NCBI RefSeq assembly: GCF_049671645.1
Contig: NZ_JBATVG010000017.1
Span: forward strand, 1 to 64,000
Length of the DNA stretch: 64,000 nucleotides
Direction: 5' to 3'
DNA from: Castellaniella sp049671645
GTDB taxonomy: Bacteria; Pseudomonadota; Gammaproteobacteria; Burkholderiales; Burkholderiaceae_B
The notes beneath the pieces were generated by a model, which saw only the letters and a list, made by a program, of their open reading frames with translations, did not search any database and had not been told where the DNA came from. Positions 26,001 to 34,881 of the stretch are shown here, piece after piece; the stretch's first letter is position 1; the number at the start of each line of letters is the position of its first letter. A program made the position numbers and the translations under genes.

Positions 26001-29000
26001 CACCACCTATTCGACGCGCAAGCGCCTGGTGGGCGGGTTCTACGCCTACGATACGCATGCGCAGATCGCCTCCCTGGGCACTTTGTGCCAGGGCGAAACC
26101 GATGCCAAGGGCTTGCTGGAATGCACGATCAGCCTGGATCGGGACGGGGAAATCCAGTTGTTCGCCCAGGCGGGCGACGCCCAGGGCCGGCTGTCCCGGG
26201 CAGCCACCTCGATCTGGGTCTGGGGCGGCGAGAACTGGTTTTCGGGGGGCGATGATGACCGCATCGACGTGATTCCGTCCAAGGCCAGCTACCGGCCTGG
26301 CGAAACCGCCGAGTTCACCGTTCGCATGCCGTTTCGCCAGGCCGAGGCCCTGGTGGCTGTGGAACGCGAAGGCGTCTTGGAAACCCATGTCGTCTCCCTG
26401 GACGGCGACCAGCCTGTGGCGCGCCTGCCGGTGAAGGCGGAATGGGGGCCGAACGTCTATGTCTCGGTGCTGGCGGTGCGCGGTCGCATTCGCACTGTGC
26501 CCTGGTCGTCTTTCTTGGATTGGGGGTGGCGTCATCCGGTGGATTGGGCGCGGGCTTGGGCATCTCAGGTCGATGACGCCCCGGCTCCGACCGGGCTGAT
26601 CGACCTCGCCAAACCGTCCTTCCGCTTCGGCCTGGCGCAGATCCGCGTCAGCAGCGATGCCGATCGTGTGAAAGTGCAGGTCAAGGCCGACCACGACACC
26701 TACCGGGTGCGCGACACCGCGCAGGTCGAAATTCAGGCTTTCCTGCCCGATGGCAAGCCCGCAGCAGGGGCCGGGGTGGCGTTCGCCGCCGTGGATGAGG
26801 CCTTGCTCGAGCTGATGGACAACAGCAGTTGGAACCTGCTGGATGCCATGCGCGTCGAACGCGACGAAGGCGTGCGCACGGCCACCAGCCAGGGCCAGGT
26901 GGTAGGCCGCCGGCATTACGGCCGCAAGGCGGTGCCGGCGGGCGGCGGCGGGGGCTTCGGAGCCACGCGGGAATTGTTCGATACCCTGCTGTTATGGCGC
27001 GGCGACCTGACCCTGGACGAGCAGGGGCGGGCGCGGGTCCGGGTGCCGCTGAACGATTCTCTGACGCGATTCCGGCTGGTGGCCGTGGTGGATCATGGGC
27101 AGGGCGGCTTCGGCACCGGCTCGACGGATATCGTCAGCACCCAGGATCTGCAGGTGGTGTCGGGCTTGCCCCAGGTGGTGCGCGAGGGCGACCATTATCA
27201 GGCTCGGGTCACCGTGCGCAACCGGACTCAGGCGACCCTGCCGCTGACGGTATCGGCCAGTGTCCAGGGGGCGGGCGGCGCGGAGCAATCGCTGCCGGCG
27301 CAGGCGCTGGACCTGTCGGCGGGCTCGTCGGCCACGCTGGATTGGCCGGTGGATGCGCCCTTGTTGGGGAACAATCAGGATAGCGAATCCTTGCAGTGGA
27401 CCTTCGCGGCGCGAACCCGGCGGGGCAGCGAGCAGGCGTCGGACCGGATCGTGGTGCGGCAGACGCTGCAGCCGGCCGTGCCGGTGACGGTGCGCCAGGC
27501 AACCTTGCTGCAAATTCGCCAGGGCGTGCCGCAGCATCTGCCGGTCGATGCTTCTTCCCGGGCCTTGCCGGGTGCGCAGGGCGCACCGCGTGGCGGGGTG
27601 ACGGTGCAGCTGCAATCCAGTCTGGCGGGGACTTTGCCGGGGGTGCGGGATTGGCTGGCGGCCTATCCCTACGCCTGCATGGAACAGCTCAGCTCCAAGG
27701 CCATCGGCATGCGGGATGCGGCGGCCTGGAAGGCCTTGATGCAGCGGTTGCCGGATTATCAGGGCGATACCGGCTTGCTGGCGTATTTCCCCGGCGGGCG
27801 CGGCAGCGTGATCCTGACCGCGCAATTGGTCGAAGTGTCGGCGCGGGCGCAGGCCCTTGGCTGGCCGGATGCCTTGCCTGCCCAGGCGCGTGGACGCATG
27901 CTGTCCGCCTTGCAGGATTTCGTCCTGGGCCGCCTGGACGAGACCGCCTGGGCGCCGGTGCAGGATCTGTTCTGGCGCAAGCTGATCGCCGTGGATGCCC
28001 TGGCCCTGGCAGGGGCCTGGCAGCCGGGGATGCTGGATTCTTTCGCCCTGGACGTCAGCGACTGGCCGACGCCCGCCGTGGTGACGTGGCTGTCCATTCT
28101 GCAGCATGTGCCCGATCTGCCGGATCGCGCGGCCCTGTTGACGCAAACCGATGCCGTGTTGCGGGCGCGGCTCAGTCGCCACGGGACGTCCCTGATCCTG
28201 TCGGACGCGACGGCGGATCAAGGCTGGTGGCTGATGAGCAACGTCGCGACCGCTCAGGCGCGCTTGCTGATGACGGTCTTGCCGCGCCCCGAATGGCGTC
28301 AGGATCTGCCGCGGCTGTTGACCGGCCTGCTGTCGTTCCAGAGCCAGGGGGCCTGGTCGACCACGACCGCCAATGTCCTGGGGGTGCTGGCGGTCAACGA
28401 CTATGCGCGGCAGGTGGAAACGCAGGCCGGGCAGGGGGCCGTCTCGGTGGCGCTGGCGCCGGCCCCCGGGCGGACGCTGACCTGGGCAGACATGCCTCAG
28501 GCCGACGGTATCCACCGCCAGGCCCTGGATCTGCCGTGGCCGCCGTCCCGCCAGGGGACGGTGGACCTGACGCAGCAGGGGGCCGGCAGCGGCTGGGCGA
28601 CCGTCACGGCCCGGGCGGCGGTGCCGCAGACGCGGGCCGTGGATGCCGGCATGCGGGTGGAGCGCACGGTCACGCCGGTGTCCCGCGCCCGGCCGGACCG
28701 CTGGTCGGTGGGCGATGTCTACCGGGTCAGCTTGAGCATCCACAGCCGGGAACCCGTGGTCTGGTCCGTGATCAGCGATCCGGTGCCTGCCGGCGCATCC
28801 ATCCTGGGCGGTGGGCTGGGGCGGGATTCAGTCATTGCCGTCAGGGATGAATCCGAGGATCAGCCCGCCTGGGACCGGCCCGCTTTTGTCGAACGCGATG
28901 CGGGCATGTATCGGGCGTATTTCGAGGTGCTGGATGCCGGCGTCCAGACGCTGGAATACACGGTGCGGCTGAATACGCCGGGGAATTATCAGCTGCCCCC

Positions 29001-29079
29001 GACGCGGATCGAGGCCCTGTACCAGCCGGACATATTCGGCAGCCTGCCCAACGAACCGTTCCAGGTGGCGGCGGATTGA
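23065..29079 (+). CDS. Bacterial alpha-2-macroglobulin with thioester
   Basis: This is a 2004-residue secreted protein with a classical signal peptide (MHPILSRTLLAGLALGWVVS ending ASA). The middle holds macroglobulin-type beta domains, and the thioester motif Cys-Met-Glu-Gln is at about residue 1538 (YACMEQLSSK), followed by an alpha-helical thioester domain. Such proteins trap proteases in the periplasm, with the thioester linking to the attacker. In many Gram-negatives the gene is paired with pbpC, as here, with the thought that both guard or repair the wall when the outer membrane is breached. Unlike the E. coli protein I see no lipobox. The start at 23065 begins the signal peptide. Confidence 0.9.
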   Translation: MHPILSRTLLAGLALGWVVSASAAQVVRFTPQGAMARIMQAQVDFDAPAIALGDDLAADPYRIQCDSDAAKGSGRWVDPQHWVYSFEKPLTGAVSCQADPNPDFRDLQGRPLDVGKTYAFTTGGPRAQLSYPWGGQIAEDQVFVLRFNVATDPQSILDHAHCEVQGLGESVPVRIITGDQRDQILHAIGWNRDSAQRLDNARLLQCKRLLPSSAQVRLVVGPGVKSADLPGQPGMVGRAVLAQDFKVRDPFRATMNCTRVNAQAPCSPLFPIGLTFSSPVPRALASQVVLETPDGPTQVAADDGGAAHDALSSLTFGAPFPERSTLRLVLPKDLRDDAGRPLANASRFPLDVPIDALPPLVKFASGPFGIVERFADGPPAQGLPAMVPLALRRVGPQLRTRDMMISAGRVDDHVTTDDVQALQWMAKVQRLQEGQMTAGQFADVLASRPARDAVRGEPLIDVRSRSVFGPQDTARALTLPGLQDAEGKDIEVIGVPVAAPGLHVLEAASPRLGTALLTEKGKPGGTMYVRSAVLVTNLAVHVKTGRDDALVWVTTLDGGEPVPGAQVAILGCDGTRIRQGKTDDHGLWHSLGAVPADAYCDGTAQSGVFVTARIAADHPAAHGQADFSFAWSSWDQGIEPWRFDVPVSQSPVPDQVAHAVLDRSLLRAGETVSMKLFLRDLTRDGVRNPPTGCLAAGKPECLPQTVDIVHEGSGDTAKLPLAWKLSPSGGLYAVLDYAIPRTARLGQYAIQLAPPEAASSRDDDWAPALFAGSFRVEAFKLPLLTGSLKIAAQAASADAAPGGEAPAPAGALIAPAAIQADLQLNWQSGGPARDLDASLSAVAQPLVPGFDAYPDFSFGVPDSLRDQADQASSDTLRRLILDKRPLRLDARGGARVDLKDLPAIESPQSWLFEASFADPNGEIQTIAQTAQVWPSAVVVGLQTGRWMSRNDKSTIKLLAVDPQGRPQAGVPVRLDGRVRTTYSTRKRLVGGFYAYDTHAQIASLGTLCQGETDAKGLLECTISLDRDGEIQLFAQAGDAQGRLSRAATSIWVWGGENWFSGGDDDRIDVIPSKASYRPGETAEFTVRMPFRQAEALVAVEREGVLETHVVSLDGDQPVARLPVKAEWGPNVYVSVLAVRGRIRTVPWSSFLDWGWRHPVDWARAWASQVDDAPAPTGLIDLAKPSFRFGLAQIRVSSDADRVKVQVKADHDTYRVRDTAQVEIQAFLPDGKPAAGAGVAFAAVDEALLELMDNSSWNLLDAMRVERDEGVRTATSQGQVVGRRHYGRKAVPAGGGGGFGATRELFDTLLLWRGDLTLDEQGRARVRVPLNDSLTRFRLVAVVDHGQGGFGTGSTDIVSTQDLQVVSGLPQVVREGDHYQARVTVRNRTQATLPLTVSASVQGAGGAEQSLPAQALDLSAGSSATLDWPVDAPLLGNNQDSESLQWTFAARTRRGSEQASDRIVVRQTLQPAVPVTVRQATLLQIRQGVPQHLPVDASSRALPGAQGAPRGGVTVQLQSSLAGTLPGVRDWLAAYPYACMEQLSSKAIGMRDAAAWKALMQRLPDYQGDTGLLAYFPGGRGSVILTAQLVEVSARAQALGWPDALPAQARGRMLSALQDFVLGRLDETAWAPVQDLFWRKLIAVDALALAGAWQPGMLDSFALDVSDWPTPAVVTWLSILQHVPDLPDRAALLTQTDAVLRARLSRHGTSLILSDATADQGWWLMSNVATAQARLLMTVLPRPEWRQDLPRLLTGLLSFQSQGAWSTTTANVLGVLAVNDYARQVETQAGQGAVSVALAPAPGRTLTWADMPQADGIHRQALDLPWPPSRQGTVDLTQQGAGSGWATVTARAAVPQTRAVDAGMRVERTVTPVSRARPDRWSVGDVYRVSLSIHSREPVVWSVISDPVPAGASILGGGLGRDSVIAVRDESEDQPAWDRPAFVERDAGMYRAYFEVLDAGVQTLEYTVRLNTPGNYQLPPTRIEALYQPDIFGSLPNEPFQVAAD

Positions 29080-31364
29080 TCGCCTGGCGTGACCTGGGCG
29101 CCTGGCTGCTGGCGGCGGCCTTGTGGCCGCAGCCGGGGCCGGCTGCGGGCCTGGACGTGTCCGCAGCCGATTTGCCGGCTTATGCGGCCGTGCGTCAGGC
29201 CTGGCGTCCGTCGGACATCAGGGTGCTGGCGATGGATGGCCGGGTGATCCAGCGCATCCGAGCGGATTTTTCCGCCCGGCGCGGGGATTGGGTGCCGCTG
29301 CAGGATATTTCCGCCGCGTTGCAACGGGCCGTGATCCAGTCCGAAGACCATCGTTTCTACGATCATGGCGGGGTGGATTGGCTGGCCAGCGCATCGGCGG
29401 CCTGGGCGGCGGCGTGGGGCGACGGCAAACGCGGCGCTTCGACGCTGAGCATGCAACTGGCCGCCATGCTGGATGCGGATCTGCGGCGCGGCCCGCAGGG
29501 CCGGGGAATCTGGCAGAAGCTGGACCAGATGCAGGCGGCCCGCCAGCTCGAATCGCGCTGGTCCAAGGCGCAGATCCTGGAAGCCTATCTGAATCTGGCC
29601 AGTTACCGGGGTGAGCTGCGTGGCGTGGACGCTCTGTCGCGGGTGATGTTCCAGAAGCAGGCCTCGGGGCTGACGTTGCGCGAGGCGGCCCTGGCGGCCG
29701 TGCTGCTGCGCGGACCCAATGCGCCGCTGGCGGTGCTGGCCCAACGCAGTTGCGCTTTGCTGCGCGACCTGGGGCGCCCGGAGGGCTGCGACGGCTTGAG
29801 GGACTTCATCGGGCTGTCGCTGTCCCGCGCGCATGCGTCCCGTTTTGAGACTCCGGGCCTGGCGCCGCATTGGGCCCGCCAGTTGATCCGGGAGGGGCTG
29901 GCATCGCCCGGCGGCGAGATCCAGTCCACGCTGGACGCCGATCTGCAGCAACTGGCAGTGCGCTCGATGCGCCGCCACTTGCGGGATCTGCGAGGCACGG
30001 GCGTGACGGATGCGGCCGTGGTCGTGCTGGATAACCGGTCGGGGGCCGTGCGGGCCTATGTGGGATCTTCCGGCGCGCTGTCCGAGGCGGCCGACGTGGA
30101 CCATGCCCAGGCGCTGCGCCAGGCCGGTTCGACCCTGAAACCGTTCCTGTACGCCCTGGCGCTCGATGAGCAGCGGCTGACGGCCGCGTCTTTGCTGGAT
30201 GACCGGCCGCTGGATCTGGATGGCGGCAGCGGCCTGTACATTCCCGACAATTACGATCACCGCTTCAGCGGCTGGGTCAGCGCGCGCGTGGCGCTGGCTT
30301 CGTCCCTGAACATCCCGGCGGTGCGCACGCTGATGCTGGTCGGGCCGGACGTGCTGGCGCAACGCCTGACGGCCCTGGGCCTGCCGCTGACGCAGGGCGG
30401 GGATTATTACGGCTACAGCCTGGCGCTGGGCTCGGCCGATGTCACGCTGCTGTCGCTGAGCAATGCCTATCGGGCGCTGGCGCGGGGTGGCGATTACGCG
30501 CCGGTGCGGATCCGCGCGACGGGGGCGGCCGAGCCGCAGGCCGGTCGGCCCCTGTTTTCAAGAGGCGCTGCCTGGATCGTCGGCGATATCCTGGCGGACC
30601 GCCAGGCGCGGGCGCGGACCTTCGGACTGGACAGTCCTTTGTCCACGAAATCCTGGGCGGCGGTCAAGACCGGCACCAGCCGCGACATGCGCGACAACTG
30701 GTGCGTGGGCTGGTCGGCCAGCTATACCGTGGGCGTCTGGGTCGGCAATAGCGCGGGGGCCAGCATGCGCAATGTGTCCGGCGTCAGCGGGGCCGGGCCG
30801 ATCTGGCACGACCTGATGGATTGGCTGGCGCAGCGTAATGCAGCGTCGACAACGCCGCCTGTGGATCGTGCTGTTCCAGTGGCAGCGGGGCGCAGCTTGG
30901 CAGTGGCTCCGGTGGGCCGTGTCGCCGGCTTGCTGGCTGGCGAGCCCGATCAGCCTGCCGACGTGACCCCGGCGCCGGTGACGTTCGCCGCCGGCCTGGA
31001 ACCGGCCCGCACCGAGTATTTCCTGGGGGATACCGCCCAGACGGTGTTCGCTCCGCCCGGGCTCGACGCCACGCCGGCCGGACGCCCGCGGATCGCCGAG
31101 CCGGTCGACGGCACGTTGATTGCGCTGGACCCGGACATCCCCTGGGATCGCCAGCGCCTGCGAGTGCGAGCGGTCGATGCCATGTCGCGTCCGGTGGCCG
31201 ATGCCCGCTGGTTCCTGGATGGCCGCGTCTATGGGACAGGCAGGGCGCCGGATTGGACGCCTCAGCCGGGGCTGCATGTCTTTCAGTTGCGGGATGGGGA
31301 TGGCCGGGTGCTGGATCAGGCTCGGGTCACGGTGCGCGCCGGGAGCTGGGCTCCGGACCGGTGA
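29076..31364 (+). CDS. pbpC: Penicillin-binding protein 1C
   Basis: This 762-residue enzyme has a signal/anchor segment at the N-terminus, a glycosyltransferase domain of family GT51 (QSEDHRFYDHGGVDW near residue 90, KRGASTLSMQLA), a transpeptidase domain with SxxK in AGSTLKPFLYAL (about residue 352), SxN in SSLNIPAV and KTGTS in VKTGTSRDMRDNW, and a C-terminal BiPBP_C beta domain. It polymerises and possibly cross-links peptidoglycan in the periplasm. A TTG start at 29076 overlaps the macroglobulin stop by four bases, so translation is coupled. No later start would keep the N-terminal anchor. Confidence 0.9.
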   Translation: MIAWRDLGAWLLAAALWPQPGPAAGLDVSAADLPAYAAVRQAWRPSDIRVLAMDGRVIQRIRADFSARRGDWVPLQDISAALQRAVIQSEDHRFYDHGGVDWLASASAAWAAAWGDGKRGASTLSMQLAAMLDADLRRGPQGRGIWQKLDQMQAARQLESRWSKAQILEAYLNLASYRGELRGVDALSRVMFQKQASGLTLREAALAAVLLRGPNAPLAVLAQRSCALLRDLGRPEGCDGLRDFIGLSLSRAHASRFETPGLAPHWARQLIREGLASPGGEIQSTLDADLQQLAVRSMRRHLRDLRGTGVTDAAVVVLDNRSGAVRAYVGSSGALSEAADVDHAQALRQAGSTLKPFLYALALDEQRLTAASLLDDRPLDLDGGSGLYIPDNYDHRFSGWVSARVALASSLNIPAVRTLMLVGPDVLAQRLTALGLPLTQGGDYYGYSLALGSADVTLLSLSNAYRALARGGDYAPVRIRATGAAEPQAGRPLFSRGAAWIVGDILADRQARARTFGLDSPLSTKSWAAVKTGTSRDMRDNWCVGWSASYTVGVWVGNSAGASMRNVSGVSGAGPIWHDLMDWLAQRNAASTTPPVDRAVPVAAGRSLAVAPVGRVAGLLAGEPDQPADVTPAPVTFAAGLEPARTEYFLGDTAQTVFAPPGLDATPAGRPRIAEPVDGTLIALDPDIPWDRQRLRVRAVDAMSRPVADARWFLDGRVYGTGRAPDWTPQPGLHVFQLRDGDGRVLDQARVTVRAGSWAPDR

Positions 31365-31449
31365 GCGCCCCGGACATACGCGGTCACGAGGCTGTTGCCG
31401 AAGTGTGTCATCATCGGGGCATGGGAATCGAAGCAAGGAGGGCCTGACC

Positions 31450-32034
31450 ATGAACTCACCAGAATGCACGACTCGTCTGCCATGGCGCCATCTGCGGATG
31501 GGACTGCTGTTATTGCTGGCGTGCGCGCTGTCGGCCTGCCAGACTGTGCCGGGATCTCGCGCAGGGGCGTCGGGCGCATCCAGCGCGACGACCGGCAGCC
31601 TGAGCGCTGCCAAGCCCACGCACACGGATCCGGTCCGTGCCGTGAATCCCAACCGCGAGGCCAGCGATCTGCGGGTATTCCTGGCCGATACGCGGCCGCA
31701 TCCCGGCTGGACGCCTGTGCCCCTGAAACCGTCCGGCTTGTTGTATGTGCGCACGGACGCCATCATCGGCCGGGACGACCTGATGGGCATCCAGTCGGCC
31801 ACTGATCAGTCGGGCGGCGGGGTGCTGGTCCTGATCCTGAAGGACGAGGGCCTGACCAAGCTGCGCAAGACGACTGCGGCCAATCCCGGGATGCGCCTGG
31901 CCTTGGTCGTCGGGCAACTGATGCTGGCGGCCCCCGCCTATGCGTCGCCCATCCGCGAGCAGCAGCTGGCCTTTGGCGTGGGTTCCGCCCGCAATGCGGA
32001 TGTCGCCGCTCGTTCAGTGGCCGGGGTGCAATAA
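31450..32034 (+). CDS. Lipoprotein with a SecD P1-head-like domain
   Basis: This 194-residue protein has a lipoprotein signal (LLLLACALSAC, lipobox Cys about residue 28) followed by a Ser/Ala/Thr-rich linker. Residues about 75-180 resemble the P1 head subdomain of SecD: GVLVLILKDEGLTKL, then NPGMRLALVVGQLMLAAPAY and SPIREQQLAF, where SecD has a stretch ending in a similar SAP-x-x-x-PI pattern. The rest of SecD is absent, so it is a standalone periplasmic domain of unknown role. AAGGAGG seven bases before ATG 31450 is a strong ribosome binding site. It stands alone between pbpC and pyrB. Confidence 0.75.
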   Translation: MNSPECTTRLPWRHLRMGLLLLLACALSACQTVPGSRAGASGASSATTGSLSAAKPTHTDPVRAVNPNREASDLRVFLADTRPHPGWTPVPLKPSGLLYVRTDAIIGRDDLMGIQSATDQSGGGVLVLILKDEGLTKLRKTTAANPGMRLALVVGQLMLAAPAYASPIREQQLAFGVGSARNADVAARSVAGVQ

Positions 32035-32277
32035 GGGAAGCCCCGGCGGGAAACTCCCGCTTGGCTGGGGTGATCGGCCGGCTTCGGCCCTGGCCCTGAC
32101 TCTGGCCCTGCGGCTGGACGGTTGGATGGCTGGGATGCGATGGCTGAAACGCAACACTACCTGGATTGCCGGGCCGTGTTGCTTTTTGGCTGTTGCGTGC
32201 TCGTGAAATGATTTTCCGCTTGCGTTGATGTTGTGGATTCAGTGAAAATCTACGCATTGCGTATACAGGAGTCAATC

Positions 32278-33570
32278 GTGGCCGTTTCCCAACAAGTTTT
32301 CTTGCGTGACGCCATGCGTCGCCTGAACCTGACCCGCGATGTATTCGCCGCCCGTATCGGCGTCAAGCGCCGGGCGCTGGATACCTGGCTGCTGCCGGAA
32401 GGCTCCCAGGAATCCCGCGCCATGCCGGAGGTCGTGTCGCGCTTCGTGACCGAAATCGTGGAAAATGGCGCGCTGATGGAAAAGTATGCGCAAAGCGCGC
32501 AATCCGGCGCGCTGCGTGATCGCATCGCCATCGACAACAAGCACCAACTGCTGTCCGTGGATCAGTTCACGCGGGAATCCGTGGAAGAGCTGTGCCGCGT
32601 GGCGGATCTGATGCAGCCCATCGCCCGCCGCCAGAAGGTCTCGCGGGTGCTGGAGGGTGCGGTGCTGGGCAATTTGTTCTTCGAGGCCAGCACACGCACC
32701 CGGGTCAGTTTCGGAGCGGCATTCTGCCGATTGGGCGGTTCCGTCTGCGATACGACCGGTTTCACCTTCTCGTCCATGGCCAAGGGCGAATCCATCTATG
32801 ACACCAGTCGCGTCATGAGCGGTTATGTGGACGCCATGGTGATCCGCCACCCGGAAAAAGGCTCGGTGGCGGAATTCGCCGCCGCCACCAATATCCCCGT
32901 GGTCAACGGCGGCGACGGCGCGGGCGAACACCCCAGCCAGGCGCTGCTCGACCTCTACACCATCCTGACGGAATTCTCCCGCCTGGGGAAACTGCTGGAT
33001 GGCGCCCACATCGTCATGGCGGGCGACCTGAAATACGGCCGCACGGTGCATTCCCTGATCAAGCTGCTGGCCCTGTACCGGGGGCTGAAATTCACCCTGG
33101 TGTCGCCGCCCGGGCTGGAGATGCCGGACTATCTGCTGGAGACCGTCGGCAAGAACGGTCACGTGATCGAACAGACCCACGATCTGGCTGCCGGCCTGAA
33201 AGGCGCGGACGTGGTGTATGCGACCCGCGTGCAAAAGGAACGCTTCACCGGAGAGAGCCTGGAAGGCTACACGGCCGATTTCCAGGTCAATCGCGCCATC
33301 GTCGACGCTTGCTGCGGGCCGGACGTGATCGTCATGCACCCCCTGCCGCGCGACAGCCGGGAAGGCGCCCATGACCTCAGCACCGACCTGAACCACGATC
33401 CGCGCCTGGCGATCTTCCGCCAGACCGACAACGGCATCCCGGTGCGCATGGCGATCTTCGCCGTGCTGCTGGGGGTGGAAGGCCTGGTGCAACATTCGCT
33501 GCGCGACGTCACCTGGGCGCCGCCGTCCCACGTCGGCCCCGACGACAGCGTCTTCCACGGGATTGATTGA
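32278..33570 (+). CDS. pyrB: Aspartate carbamoyltransferase with N-terminal extension
   Basis: The catalytic part has the carbamoyl-phosphate loop FFEASTRTRVSFG, the aspartate-binding region and the HPLPR motif (MHPLPRDSREG), so the enzyme makes carbamoyl-aspartate in pyrimidine synthesis. At 430 residues it is about 120 longer than E. coli PyrB. The extra N-terminal ~100 residues include MRRLNLTRDVFAARIGVKRR, which looks like a helix-turn-helix. This long form is usual in Burkholderiales. GTG 32278 was chosen because AGGAG lies six bases upstream; the frame is open further back without such a site. Confidence 0.92.
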   Translation: MAVSQQVFLRDAMRRLNLTRDVFAARIGVKRRALDTWLLPEGSQESRAMPEVVSRFVTEIVENGALMEKYAQSAQSGALRDRIAIDNKHQLLSVDQFTRESVEELCRVADLMQPIARRQKVSRVLEGAVLGNLFFEASTRTRVSFGAAFCRLGGSVCDTTGFTFSSMAKGESIYDTSRVMSGYVDAMVIRHPEKGSVAEFAAATNIPVVNGGDGAGEHPSQALLDLYTILTEFSRLGKLLDGAHIVMAGDLKYGRTVHSLIKLLALYRGLKFTLVSPPGLEMPDYLLETVGKNGHVIEQTHDLAAGLKGADVVYATRVQKERFTGESLEGYTADFQVNRAIVDACCGPDVIVMHPLPRDSREGAHDLSTDLNHDPRLAIFRQTDNGIPVRMAIFAVLLGVEGLVQHSLRDVTWAPPSHVGPDDSVFHGID

Positions 33571-33619
33571 CCTGAGCGGCATGCAGGCCGTAGGCGCCGC
33601 GAGGGGGATGAGCCTGGAC

Positions 33620-33647
33620 GTAGGGCAGTCCCTGAGGACTGGCCTAC
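33620..33647. terminator. Hairpin between convergent pyrB and rdgC
   Basis: GTAGG-G-CAGTCC pairs with GGACTG-G-CCTAC around a CTGA loop, with one internal G-G mismatch. No T run follows, so it is only a weak candidate terminator. Confidence 0.3.
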
Positions 33648-33703
33648 GCCTCTACGCCTGACGAATCCGAGCGGCCAGCAGGCCGCGAGGTGGGCTTATG
33701 CCC

Positions 33704-34609
33704 TTATTTCGTATCCGCCCGCATGCCGCCCAGCGCCGTCACCAGATCGTCGAGCATGCGCGTCAACTCGCCCGACATCAGCGCGAAATCGGCCTCGAAC
33801 TGTTCGGCTTCGTTGGCGGCCTGGGCGTCCTGGTGTTCCTTCAGCACATCCAGCGGGGCCACGCGTTTGATATCCAGGGTGTCCGTCAGCACGAAGGACA
33901 CCCGGTCGTTCCAGGTCATCGCCAGGCGCGTGCATTGCTTGCCGGCCTGGATGTGGCGGCGCACTTCCTCGGCGTCCACCGTCTGGCGCACGTAGCGTAC
34001 GGTAGCGCGGGACTCGCCCGTGGAACGCAGTTCGGTGTCCTGGTCGATCGTGAAACCGGCCGGGGCTTCGTCTTCGGTCAGCCACAGCGTCATGGCGGCG
34101 CCCGGCGACATCTCCACGTGCAGGGGCACGATGGGAAAGGGCGTCAGGGTCTTGGCCAGCAGGCCCAGAACTTCATCGCTGCGGGCGGTGGCAGCGGCGT
34201 CGATGGCGACCCAGCCATTGACCGTATCGATCCAGACGCGGGTGTCGTGGCCGATGACGAAAGCGCGCGGCAGCAGCTCCATCGTCATCTGTTCCTTGAT
34301 TTCCTTCATCTGCTTGCGGCCGGGCTTGTAGCCCTGCTGTTCTTCGATCTGCTGGGCGCGGGCACGGCTGGCTTGATTGATCACCGTGCTGGGCAGCAGT
34401 TTCTTTTCGGTCTGCAGGCGCAGCAGGATCTGCCCGTGCTGGGCGTAGGCCAGACCGCTGTCATCCCGGGGCGGCAACCAGCCGGATACCTGGCTGTCCT
34501 GGCTACCGCCGGGCTGGAAGGCCAGGGGTTCCAGGGCGGCTTCCAGATCGGCGGCGGTCAGGGAGGCGTTGGGAGCGAGACGATAGAGCTTGAGATTCTT
34601 GAACCACAT
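33704..34609 (-). CDS. rdgC: Recombination-associated protein RdgC
   Basis: This 301-residue protein starts MWFKNLKLYRL and contains GYKPGRKQMKEIKEQ, ELLPRAFV and VWIDTVNGWVAIDAA, all typical of RdgC. RdgC forms a ring that binds double-stranded DNA and restrains RecA, acting in the cytoplasm on the nucleoid. The length is the family standard. The start at 34609 (ATG) was chosen by homology; an upstream open stretch of 75 codons is not part of the family. Confidence 0.93.
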   Translation of the reverse strand: MWFKNLKLYRLAPNASLTAADLEAALEPLAFQPGGSQDSQVSGWLPPRDDSGLAYAQHGQILLRLQTEKKLLPSTVINQASRARAQQIEEQQGYKPGRKQMKEIKEQMTMELLPRAFVIGHDTRVWIDTVNGWVAIDAAATARSDEVLGLLAKTLTPFPIVPLHVEMSPGAAMTLWLTEDEAPAGFTIDQDTELRSTGESRATVRYVRQTVDAEEVRRHIQAGKQCTRLAMTWNDRVSFVLTDTLDIKRVAPLDVLKEHQDAQAANEAEQFEADFALMSGELTRMLDDLVTALGGMRADTK

Positions 34610-34690
34610 GGTCGTGTGCGGGTGGGCCGGCAAGCGGCAGTGAAAAGAGGGCTTTGATTGTACGCGATGCCTTGGGGGCGGCCCGGCGGC

Positions 34691-34721
34691 AAAAAAATGG
34701 CCCGGTATGTGAACCGGGCCA
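34691..34721 (-). terminator. Rho-independent terminator after the MFS transporter gene
   Basis: A 9-bp stem (34698-34706 with 34713-34721) with a six-base loop is followed on the minus strand by seven U residues (34691-34697). It separates the transporter operon from rdgC on the same strand. Confidence 0.85.
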
Positions 34722-34881
34722 GGAGAAGCAGTCGTCCGCGCACAAAAAGGCTCGCGGGGGGTGCGGGGACGACGGAGCATCACGTCTGAACGGAGCCTGG
34801 ACTCAAGGGGGAACAAGGGACCAGGGACCAACATTGATGCACATCAAAATTCTAAATGATGATCCCTGACGGTACTCTGAA

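Noticed and set aside
22945..26916. 1323-codon minus-strand reading frame
   Set aside because: It is antisense to the macroglobulin gene, rich in Arg, His and Gln, with no domain; the plus-strand product is clear.
26992..28743. 583-codon minus-strand reading frame
   Set aside because: Same shadow effect opposite the macroglobulin gene.
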